Shown one piece after another: positions 22,921 to 29,009 of a stretch of 29,009 nucleotides of DNA. The translations under genes and the position numbers were made by a program. This DNA is from CAYRUZ01 sp964427895 (GTDB lineage Bacteria; Patescibacteriota; Gracilibacteria; Peribacterales; Peribacteraceae): contig CAYRUZ010000014.1 in the NCBI GenBank assembly GCA_964427895.1, positions 1 through 29,009 on the forward strand, written 5' to 3'. The notes under the pieces were generated by a model. The model made no database searches. It was not told the DNA's origin and saw nothing but the letters and a program-made list of their open reading frames with translations. How positions within the stretch are numbered: position 1 is the first letter of the stretch; each line of letters opens with the position of its first letter.

Positions 22921-23957
22921 AGGATGCGCGCGACATCCTCGCGCGAGATGGGCGCGTTCGGGTTGCGATCAATGGTGGAGACGTCGATGAACTCGTTGAG
23001 TGAGTCGATGTAGGGCTCCCACCACTGCTCGCCGCGCTGCCTGGCCTTCTTCTCGGCATCGTCATACTCGCCGAGCCATCCGTTGTGGCGGAGAATGATC
23101 TTCGCGGCCTCGGCCACCGTCACGTTCTGATGCGGGCGGAACGTATTGTCATCGTAGCCGCGTACGAGCTTGTCCTGCGAGGCATAACACACGGGCTTGG
23201 CGTACCACTCATCTCGCTTGATGTCCTTGTACGCCAGGTCCTTCACGCTGCAGGTTTGCTCATAGTTCCGATAGAGGACCGTCACGAGCTCCGCACGGGT
23301 GATGAAATTCTTCGGACGGAACGTGCCGTCGGAATATCCCTTGAACAGGCCTTCGGTGGCGACGTACCTGACAGCCGCATAGGCGGGATCATCCACGTCG
23401 ACATCCGAGAACGGACTGACCGGCGTCGTGCTGCACACGGTGCCGACGTCCAGCAGCCCCCGGCCTTTCGCATCGCACGCCGCATGCACGTCTCCGGTCC
23501 GGCACACGAGCGGCTCGCAGTCGGGTTCCGTGCGGATCGTCAGGGGTGTGCGCTTGGCGAGAGCCGCGTCGACATCGTCCTCGATTGCCATTCCGCAGAG
23601 CGACGCATGCAGGCTGCCGTCGTCGCTGCGGTATGCGAATACCGTTACGTCCTCCTTCATCGGAAAATCGACCCCGCACGCGGCGCTGTCGAGATTCGTC
23701 TCGATCACCACGCCATTCACCGGCTCGCCCTTCCAGACGGTATCGACGTGAAACGCGTACCGCTTCGCCCAGAACACGTAGTCCTCGTCCGTGGACGCGT
23801 ACCGCTCTTCGGCGAACGGCGTGCCCCGGAAAACCATCGTCGCCTGTTCGAAGGCTTGATCCGCCGTTTGCGCCATGCACGAACAGGCGTGGGCCGTCTG
23901 CACGGGCATCAACGGCACGACGGTGACGGCAACGAGGAGGGATGCAAGCGTGCGCAT
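22896..23957 (-). CDS. Secreted protein with TIMP/NTR-like head and three SLH repeats
   Basis: This 353-residue protein has a signal peptide ending AHA (1-24), so the mature chain begins with Cys25 in CSCMAQTADQAFEQATMVFR. An N-terminal C-x-C followed by a beta-barrel-like stretch with spaced Cys (DSAACGVDF, HASLCGMAI) is the pattern of bacterial TIMP/netrin-like (NTR) domains. Three SLH repeats follow (about 180-350): FSDVDVDDPAYAAVRYVATE, FKGYSDGTFRPKNFITRAEL and RGYDDNTFRPHQNVTVAEAA, and a diverged last repeat ending ILYAIWDAR. It is probably anchored at the cell surface. The ATG lies 19 nt after the 3' end of tRNA-Arg with no evident promoter between, so it may be co-transcribed with the tRNA. 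Its end overlaps homospermidine synthase by 25 nt. Confidence 0.88.
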   Translation of the reverse strand: MRTLASLLVAVTVVPLMPVQTAHACSCMAQTADQAFEQATMVFRGTPFAEERYASTDEDYVFWAKRYAFHVDTVWKGEPVNGVVIETNLDSAACGVDFPMKEDVTVFAYRSDDGSLHASLCGMAIEDDVDAALAKRTPLTIRTEPDCEPLVCRTGDVHAACDAKGRGLLDVGTVCSTTPVSPFSDVDVDDPAYAAVRYVATEGLFKGYSDGTFRPKNFITRAELVTVLYRNYEQTCSVKDLAYKDIKRDEWYAKPVCYASQDKLVRGYDDNTFRPHQNVTVAEAAKIILRHNGWLGEYDDAEKKARQRGEQWWEPYIDSLNEFIDVSTIDRNPNAPISREDVARILYAIWDAR

Positions 23958-23976
23958 GATCTTGGAAGGAAAGGAA

Positions 23977-24051
23977 TGGTGGTCCCGGCGGGAATCGAAC
24001 CTGCATCTACCCCTTAGGAGAGGGTCGTTCTATCCATTGAACTACAGGACC
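23977..24051 (-). tRNA. tRNA-Arg (anticodon CCU)
   Basis: The 75-nt minus-strand sequence folds as a cloverleaf. Acceptor arm GGTCCTG pairs with CGGGACC (one G-U). The D-arm region is AGTTCAATGGATAGAAC. Anticodon stem ACCCT/GGGGT encloses the loop CTCCTAA, giving anticodon CCT for AGG codons. The T-arm is GCAGGTTCGATTCCCGC. CCA is encoded. Minor-codon Arg AGG is expected to be rare in a GC-rich genome. It lies directly upstream of the NTR-SLH gene. Confidence 0.96.
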
Positions 24052-24097
24052 GCACGCGAAAAACGCACCCCTAGGATACAGCACTTCGGCTCCGCGT

Positions 24098-24625
24098 TTA
24101 GGCCAGGACGACCACTTCGCGTCCCTCGGCGGGCAAACCCTTCACTTTGTACTCACGCACGTGCTCCTTGCCCGTGGCGCCGCACGTCTTGAGCGCATCG
24201 GGGTCGAGCTTGCCCTTGGCATCCGGCAGGAGGATGAGGATGCGCGGGTCGATTTCGTCGATGACGTTCTGCATCTTCTTCGGATCGTCGGACGGAAGGA
24301 CGAGCACGTCGATTTCCCCCAGCGTGGCGCGCTGGTCGTCGGTCCACTCAAGGAGGGGGGCCGCGATGCAGCCGACGTGAATGCCGTCGGCCACGACGAG
24401 GAAACTCACCAATTGTCCGTCGTCTTGTCCCACGCCGCGCACCGTGATGCCGCTGTAGTCGTATTCGCCGGGCCAGGAAACGGTGTTCTTGCTGGGCTGC
24501 TCCTCGGGAACGGGGAGGAGGATAAGATCGCCGCTCGTGGCGATTTTCGCATCGAATACGGTCACGGCCCGGTCGCCGCCCTGGATGCGCAGTCCCATCG
24601 TGCCATTGCTCGTGAAGGTCAACAT
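24098..24625 (-). CDS. Degenerate metallo-beta-lactamase-fold protein
   Basis: This 175-residue cytoplasmic protein resembles UlaG-like metallo-beta-lactamase-fold proteins, with strands around WPGEYDYSGITVRGVG, FLVVADGIHVGCIAAPL, EIDVLVLPSDDPKKM and DPRILILLP. The metal-binding H-x-H-x-D-H motif is missing, and no other His cluster replaces it. Hydrolase activity is therefore doubtful; it may be a structural or ligand-binding relative. The ATG at 24625 lies 8 nt after TGATACCCT. It sits 34 nt after murA, in the same direction. Confidence 0.65.
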   Translation of the reverse strand: MLTFTSNGTMGLRIQGGDRAVTVFDAKIATSGDLILLPVPEEQPSKNTVSWPGEYDYSGITVRGVGQDDGQLVSFLVVADGIHVGCIAAPLLEWTDDQRATLGEIDVLVLPSDDPKKMQNVIDEIDPRILILLPDAKGKLDPDALKTCGATGKEHVREYKVKGLPAEGREVVVLA

Positions 24626-24633
24626 CGCGGAAG

Positions 24634-24642
24634 AGGGTATCA
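24634..24642 (-). promoter_or_regulatory. Extended -10, 8 nt before the MBL-fold gene
   Basis: On the minus strand TGATACCCT (TGn plus TACCCT) is followed by CTTCCGCG and ATG at 24625. It lies in the 34-nt gap after murA and suggests an independent leaderless start. Confidence 0.4.
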
Positions 24643-24659
24643 GAATGTGGAAAGTCGGA

Positions 24660-25940
24660 CTAGGCGTCGTCCTCGACGCGATCGATCTGCGCGCCGGCTG
24701 CCCGCAGCTTCTCCTCGAGTTTCTCGTAGCCGCGTTCGATGTAGCGCACGTCGGAGACGATCGTTTCCCCTTCGGCGCAGAGACCGGCCAGCACCATGGC
24801 GACGCCCGCGCGCAGGTCGTTGCTGGCGACCACGCGCCCGCGCAGCGGGGTGGGTCCGATGATCAGGGCCTGGTGCGCATTGAGGATTTCCACGTGCGCG
24901 CCCATTTTTTCCAGCTCGTAGAGGTATCCCAGGCGCCCCTCGTACAAGCGCTCGAACATGCGGGAAACGCCCTTCGCCTGGGTCATGAGCACGCCCATCG
25001 GGGCCTGCAGGTCGGTGTGGAAGCCCGGATAGATGTTCGTGCGGATGTTCATCGAGTTGATGAACGAAAGCTCTCCGTCGATAAAGAGCGTCTGTTCGCC
25101 CGCATCGTACTTCCAGACGGCTCCGGCGTTGTGCAGCGTGTGAAGGAACGACAGAAGATGCTCCGGGTCGATATCGTGCAAACGCAGCTTGCCCTTGGTG
25201 ACGAGCGCGGCCACGGCCATGCTGCCCGCCTCCAGATAATCGAACGGGACGCGGTGCTCCGTGGCATGCAGCTCCTGCCTGCCGCGGATGAAGATGGTGT
25301 GCGTGCCGATGCCCTCCACCTCCGCCCCCATCTTCTGCACCAACCTCGCCACTTCCTGCACGTGCGGCTCCGCCGCAGCGAGATCGATACGCGTTTCCCC
25401 GGGCAACAAAGCGGCGGCCATGATGGCGTTCTCCGTCGCCGTGACGGAAAATTCGGGGAGGATGATGTGTCCTGGCGTCAGCTGTCCCTGCAGGTGCAGC
25501 ACGTCGCGGGTGCTCATGTTCTGCGCACCCAACTGCGTGAACGCGGAGATGTGCGCATCGACGTGGCGTTTGCCGATCGCGTCACCTCCCGGGTATGCCA
25601 TTTCCGCGACGCCGAAGCGCGCCAGAAGCGGCCCGAGAAGCACGACGCACGCGCGCAGTTTCGACGTGAATTCGACCGGAATAGGCGCGCTGCGCATGTT
25701 CGTCGCACGGACGCGGACGGTGTTGTCGGTAAAGTCGGTCTCCGCTCCCAGGTACTGCAGGATCTGCAGCATGACGTTCACGTCGCTCAACCGCGGCACG
25801 TTCGTGAGAACCGTCTCGCCCTCGGTCGCCAGCACGCTGGCCGCGATGAGCGGCAGAGCGGCATTCTTCGACCCGCTGATGACCACGTCGCCCTGCAGCG
25901 GCTTCCCGCCAATGATGCGATACCGGATATTGGTCGGCAT
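24660..25940 (-). CDS. murA: UDP-N-acetylglucosamine 1-carboxyvinyltransferase with Cys-to-Asp active site
   Basis: MurA transfers enolpyruvate from PEP to UDP-GlcNAc, the first committed step of peptidoglycan synthesis. The 426 residues are typical. Signatures are VVISGSKNAALPLIAASVLA (Lys25-Asn26 of the substrate site), GPLLARFGVAEMAYPGG and DLRAGVAMVLAGLCAEGET. The mobile-loop catalytic position, Cys115 in E. coli, reads GGDAIGKRHVD here, with Asp120. The same Cys-to-Asp change occurs naturally in Mycobacterium, Chlamydia and Borrelia and confers intrinsic fosfomycin resistance, so that phenotype is expected. The gene follows holB by 12 nt. A -10-like TAGACT (25950-25955) containing the holB stop lies 9 nt before the ATG. 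Confidence 0.96.
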   Translation of the reverse strand: MPTNIRYRIIGGKPLQGDVVISGSKNAALPLIAASVLATEGETVLTNVPRLSDVNVMLQILQYLGAETDFTDNTVRVRATNMRSAPIPVEFTSKLRACVVLLGPLLARFGVAEMAYPGGDAIGKRHVDAHISAFTQLGAQNMSTRDVLHLQGQLTPGHIILPEFSVTATENAIMAAALLPGETRIDLAAAEPHVQEVARLVQKMGAEVEGIGTHTIFIRGRQELHATEHRVPFDYLEAGSMAVAALVTKGKLRLHDIDPEHLLSFLHTLHNAGAVWKYDAGEQTLFIDGELSFINSMNIRTNIYPGFHTDLQAPMGVLMTQAKGVSRMFERLYEGRLGYLYELEKMGAHVEILNAHQALIIGPTPLRGRVVASNDLRAGVAMVLAGLCAEGETIVSDVRYIERGYEKLEEKLRAAGAQIDRVEDDA

Positions 25941-25952
25941 AGGGGGGTAAGT

Positions 25953-26951
25953 CTAGCGCAGAGGGGCGGTCCGCAATAGGTCCGATTTGCTCACGGCGTA
26001 TGCGAAACGGATGGCTAACAGCTGCCGATGAGCGTTGGTTTCCAGTCCCCTGCACAACGCAAGATATGCCCGGCCGTGCTCGGCGCGGCGCTCGGCGGGG
26101 GTTTCGCGCAGCGTCAGGGCCAGGTGCAGGAGGAATCGATCGGCGTCGGGTCCGCGCTTCCACAGAGGCTCCAAAGCAGCCAGGCGATCGCTCAGTGTGA
26201 GGCCGGACCAGAAGCCCATGGCCTGCCCATGCACCGTTTTCTCCTCGCGCAACGCATCGGGATCCGCGAGAAATCGGCGGATGACGCCCGGTGACCCCTG
26301 GGCCAGATGCAGGAGGAAACCCACCTCTTCCGCCGGTACTTCCGCGAGGATGGGACGCAACAGCGATTCGGGCACGCGCGAAAAGTGCAGTACGCGGCAG
26401 CGGGAAACGACGGTGGGCAACAAGGCATCGAGCGACTGTGCGGTGAGGATGAACACGCGCCCGGGCGGCGGCTCTTCGAGAATCTTCAGCAGCGCATTGG
26501 CGGCCTCGTCCTGCATGCGTTCGACCGAACGAATGATGCACACGCGCCAGGTACCGCTTCCAGTGGAATAGAATCGATCCTGCAGGACGCGGATGTCCTC
26601 GATGCTGATCGTGTCGGTGCGCATTCCTCCTTTGCTGCGGTGCTCTTGCGGCACGTTGGAACTGCGCGCGATTTTTTCCCAATCATCATTGATGTCTTCG
26701 ATCCACAATTCGTCCAAAACCAGAAGATCGGGATGGAGCAGGCGATCGATCTGCCGCTGCACCGTCTCGCGTTCCTCGGGGGGCACATCCTGGAGCAACA
26801 ACTGGCTGGCGAACCATTTCGCGGTCGTCATTTTGCCGACATTGGCCGGCCCGCCGAACAAGTAAGCGTGCGCCACGTTTTTCTCGGCGATGTCACGCAG
26901 GAGACCCTGCAGGATCGCGTCGTGCCCGATGATGTCGGCGTCGCTGATGAT
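25953..26951 (-). CDS. holB: DNA polymerase III delta-prime-type clamp-loader subunit, apparent ATC start
   Basis: This AAA+ clamp-loader subunit helps place the sliding clamp during replication. With the proposed start it has 332 residues. It reads ADIIGHDAILQGLLRDIAEK, then VAHAYLFGGPANVGKMTTAK (Walker A-like GGPANVGKMT), then LLHPDLLVLDE. The sensor region is WRVCIIRSVERMQDEAANAL with KILEEPPPGRVFILT (E-E-P-P, typical of HolB/DnaX), then STVVSRC-like TVVSRCRVLHF. The first ATG/GTG/TTG in frame is GTG at 26876, which would remove the conserved I-G-H-D-A-I-L segment. An in-frame TAG lies just upstream, at 26963. The ATC at 26951, six nt after a -10 hexamer, is the best start. A sequencing error remains possible. 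Confidence 0.88.
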   Translation of the reverse strand: MISDADIIGHDAILQGLLRDIAEKNVAHAYLFGGPANVGKMTTAKWFASQLLLQDVPPEERETVQRQIDRLLHPDLLVLDELWIEDINDDWEKIARSSNVPQEHRSKGGMRTDTISIEDIRVLQDRFYSTGSGTWRVCIIRSVERMQDEAANALLKILEEPPPGRVFILTAQSLDALLPTVVSRCRVLHFSRVPESLLRPILAEVPAEEVGFLLHLAQGSPGVIRRFLADPDALREEKTVHGQAMGFWSGLTLSDRLAALEPLWKRGPDADRFLLHLALTLRETPAERRAEHGRAYLALCRGLETNAHRQLLAIRFAYAVSKSDLLRTAPLR

Positions 26952-26957
26952 GAGACG

Positions 26958-26986
26958 ATCCTAGCGCGGGCTTTCCTCTGCGTCAG
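26958..26986 (-). promoter_or_regulatory. Candidate promoter for holB at the end of secA
   Basis: On the minus strand CTGACG (26981-26986, overlapping the secA stop) lies 17 nt before TAGGAT (26958-26963). TAGGAT is followed by CGTCTC and the ATC proposed as the holB start. The 6-nt spacing equals that before serS, pgl and several other genes here. Confidence 0.45.
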
Positions 26987-29009
26987 GCGTCTTTGCCGTG
27001 GCATTTCTTGTACTTCTTGCCACTGCCGCACGGGCAGAGATCGTTGCGACCGGGCTCTTTGGCGGGCGATGCCTGCTGGGGTTTCGGCGCTGCGCCCTGG
27101 GCGGGCGGGCTTCGGCGGGCGGCGTTCATGGCGGCGCTCACGGACGGACGGCGGGGAGGCGGAGCCGGGACATCGGGATCCTGCGCGCGGATGAGGGAAC
27201 CGACATCGACGCCGGTGTCGTCCAACGATCCTTCGATGGCGGCGGCGTTCGTCTGGGCGCCCTCGAGCTCTTCGTCGGCCTCTTCGAGCATGTTGGCCTG
27301 GAACTCCTTGAAGTCCGCGCCGAGGAGAATGCGCACCATCGTGGCGCTGATCGTGTTGATCAGCTGCTGGAAGCGGCGGAATCCCTGATCCTGGTACTCG
27401 ACGAGTGGATCGCGCTGTGCGAAGCCCGAGAAGGCAACCTGCTCGCGCAGGTGACTCATATCGTCGATGTGATCCATCCAGTGCGTGTCGATCGCGCGCA
27501 GCGTCACCACGCGCTCGGCCTGCGCCACCACCTCCGGCTTTTCCTTGGCGCACTTCTCCTCGTAGAACTCAAGCACGGTTTTGACCGCAAACTCCGTGAG
27601 TTCATCACGATCCTGGAACGAGCGGATTTTGTCGCCGGACAGGATGCGTCCGATGTCCGGATGGAAGCCCGCGAAGGCACCCGCCATTTCGGGCACGTTC
27701 CATTTGTCGCTATCGAGTTCTGTCGTCTGTGTCGCGACGATCGCGCGCACTTCGCCCTCCATCGCCAACAGGATGTCTGCGTGCAGCACGGACGTGTCTC
27801 CTTCGTCGCTCGTCTCCGCTTCGGCGATGCGCTTGAGGATCTTCTGGCGGCGCTTGTAGATGATCTCGCGGTGCTTGTTCATCACGTCGTCGTACTGGAG
27901 CACGTGACGGCGGATATCGAAATTGTGTCCTTCCACGCGCTTCTGCGCGCTCTCGATGCTGCGGCTGACCATGCCGTTCTGCAACGGCACGTCGTCGGGC
28001 ACCTTCAGGCGTTCCATCATCGCCTTGAGGCGATCGCCGCCGAAGAGGCGCATGAGATCGTCCTCCATAGAGACGAAGAACAGCGACTCTCCCGGATCGC
28101 CCTGGCGTCCGGAGCGTCCGCGCAGCTGGTTGTCGATGCGGCGGGCCTCGTGGCGTTCGGTGCCGATGATGGCGAGACCGCCGAGATCCTGCACGCCCTG
28201 GCCGAGCTTGATGTCCGTTCCGCGTCCGGCCATGTTGGTCGCGATGGTGATGGCGCCTTTTTGGCCTGCCTGAGCCACGATTTCTGCTTCCTGTTCATGA
28301 TGTTTCGCGTTGAGCACTTTGTGCGGGACGTTGTCCTGCGTGAGCATCGCGGAAAGCACCTCGGACTTCTCGATGCTCGTCGTACCGATGAGCACGGGCT
28401 GTCCCTTCTGGTGCTTCTCGGTTGCCGTCTTCGCGACCGCCTTGAACTTCGCCGCCATCGTGCGGTACACGGCATCGGCCTGGTCCTGGCGGATCATCGG
28501 GCGGTGCGTGGGAATGACGATCGTGCGGAGCTTGTAGATCGATTCGAACTCCTCCTCTTCGGTCTTCGCCGTTCCCGTCATACCCGGGAGCTTGTTGTAC
28601 AGACGGAAGTAGTTCTGGAACGTGATGGTGGCCAACGTGCGGCTCTCGCGCTGCACCTCGACCCCTTCCTTCGCCTCGATGGCCTGGTGCAGTCCGTGGC
28701 TGTAGCGGCGGCCCGGCATGAGGCGGCCGGTGAACTCGTCGACGATGATCACCTCGCCCTCCTTCACGACGTAGTCGACGTCGCGCTGGTACATCGCGTG
28801 CGCGCGCAGCGCCTGTGCGATGTGATGCACCTCCTCGACGCCGCGCCCGGTGTAGATGTTGTCGACGCCGATGAGCTTCTCCATCGTGCGCACTCCTTCC
28901 TCTGTGAGGATGGCGGTCTTCTGCTTCTCGTCTTTCGTGAAGTGATCGTTCTCCTTGAGATTGGACACGAGGCGCGCGTACTGCTGGTACTTCGCGGTGG
29001 ATTCCGCGG
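26983..29009 (-). CDS. secA: Preprotein translocase ATPase SecA, C-terminal part (cut by window edge)
   Basis: SecA drives export through SecYEG; here the final 674 residues are visible and the N-terminus lies beyond the window. Hallmarks are VDEFTGRLMPGRRYSHGLHQ, NYFRLYNKLPGMTGTAKTE, ATNMAGRGTDIKLG, and GTERHEARRIDNQLRGRSGR followed by QGDPGESLFF. These are the second nucleotide-binding fold of the DEAD motor. A linker rich in Pro/Ala/Arg (about the last 80 residues) leads to the zinc-binding SEC-C tail GRNDLCPCGSGKKYKKCHG, which contacts lipids and SecB in other bacteria. Many signal-peptide proteins in this window would depend on it. The frame remains open upstream of the first visible GTG (28968) to the window edge, with ESTAKYQQYARL fitting SecA. 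Confidence 0.97.
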   Translation of the reverse strand, partial: AESTAKYQQYARLVSNLKENDHFTKDEKQKTAILTEEGVRTMEKLIGVDNIYTGRGVEEVHHIAQALRAHAMYQRDVDYVVKEGEVIIVDEFTGRLMPGRRYSHGLHQAIEAKEGVEVQRESRTLATITFQNYFRLYNKLPGMTGTAKTEEEEFESIYKLRTIVIPTHRPMIRQDQADAVYRTMAAKFKAVAKTATEKHQKGQPVLIGTTSIEKSEVLSAMLTQDNVPHKVLNAKHHEQEAEIVAQAGQKGAITIATNMAGRGTDIKLGQGVQDLGGLAIIGTERHEARRIDNQLRGRSGRQGDPGESLFFVSMEDDLMRLFGGDRLKAMMERLKVPDDVPLQNGMVSRSIESAQKRVEGHNFDIRRHVLQYDDVMNKHREIIYKRRQKILKRIAEAETSDEGDTSVLHADILLAMEGEVRAIVATQTTELDSDKWNVPEMAGAFAGFHPDIGRILSGDKIRSFQDRDELTEFAVKTVLEFYEEKCAKEKPEVVAQAERVVTLRAIDTHWMDHIDDMSHLREQVAFSGFAQRDPLVEYQDQGFRRFQQLINTISATMVRILLGADFKEFQANMLEEADEELEGAQTNAAAIEGSLDDTGVDVGSLIRAQDPDVPAPPPRRPSVSAAMNAARRSPPAQGAAPKPQQASPAKEPGRNDLCPCGSGKKYKKCHGKDA

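Noticed and set aside
24483..25979. Plus-strand open frame of 498 codons antisense to murA
   Set aside because: murA is unambiguous on the minus strand; this frame is its GC-biased shadow.
26876..26876. GTG at 26876 as holB start
   Set aside because: It would delete the conserved I-G-H-D-A-I-L helix that precedes the Walker strand in clamp-loader proteins.
1..29009. CRISPR arrays, insertion sequences, att sites, restriction or toxin-antitoxin systems
   Set aside because: I looked for spaced direct repeats, transposase or integrase motifs and small paired genes and saw none.

Overview
This is a gene-dense, GC-rich (clearly over half G+C) bacterial chromosome segment. It has about 24 protein genes, one tRNA, and no insertion sequence, prophage or CRISPR array. 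Several features suggest a Patescibacteria/CPR-type organism, tentatively of the Peribacteria/Peregrinibacteria kind. These are surface proteins with long serine tracts joining domains, several SLH-domain proteins, very tight packing, almost no Shine-Dalgarno sequences, and many lineage-specific soluble proteins of unknown function. TGA is used as a normal stop, which argues against the CPR lineages that recode it. The taxonomic call is inference; no rRNA gene is present.

Layout. 1-361: N-terminus of uvrB (minus). 484-3361: three unknown genes on the plus strand; the second and third share a repeated module. 3409-5094: serS followed 3 nt later by a single-domain response regulator. 5111-6193: a GT4 glycosyltransferase. 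6190-6567: a small unknown gene (minus). 6712-9252: a secreted PGRP/amidase_2 plus SpoIID fusion with Ser-rich linkers. 9254-10457: an orphan release-factor-like GGQ protein and an unknown gene (minus). 10610-12870: zwf and pgl, the oxidative pentose phosphate entry. 12872-14870: divergent yraN and comM around a large dyad. 14924-16763: a secreted unknown and pyrF. 16764-18875: an SLH/poly-Ser surface protein (minus). 18949-20888: isoprenylcysteine-methyltransferase-like gene, DUF1697 gene and uppP (minus). 20980-22920: stand-alone TipAS domain protein and homospermidine synthase. 22896-23957: an SLH protein with a TIMP/NTR-like head, just downstream of tRNA-Arg(CCU). 24098-29009 (minus): secA, holB, murA and a degenerate metallo-beta-lactamase-fold gene.

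How the genes work together. A cell-envelope theme runs through the window: uppP and murA (peptidoglycan precursors), the amidase/SpoIID protein (peptidoglycan remodelling), the SLH proteins, the glycosyltransferase and SecA (export). Housekeeping genes cover translation (serS, tRNA-Arg, RF-like rescue factor), DNA repair, replication and uptake (uvrB, holB, comM, yraN), pyrimidine synthesis (pyrF), NADPH supply (zwf, pgl) and polyamine synthesis (homospermidine synthase).

The most unusual signal is regulatory. At least nine starts carry a -10 hexamer (TANNNT, often TGnTANNNT) ending only 6-8 nt before the start codon, which predicts leaderless mRNAs. A second group has a 12-20 nt pyrimidine-rich leader without Shine-Dalgarno. 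Under the same grammar, holB appears to start at an ATC codon. Five convergent gene pairs abut or overlap (-25, -4, 0, +1 and +1 nt), leaving no room for intrinsic terminators.
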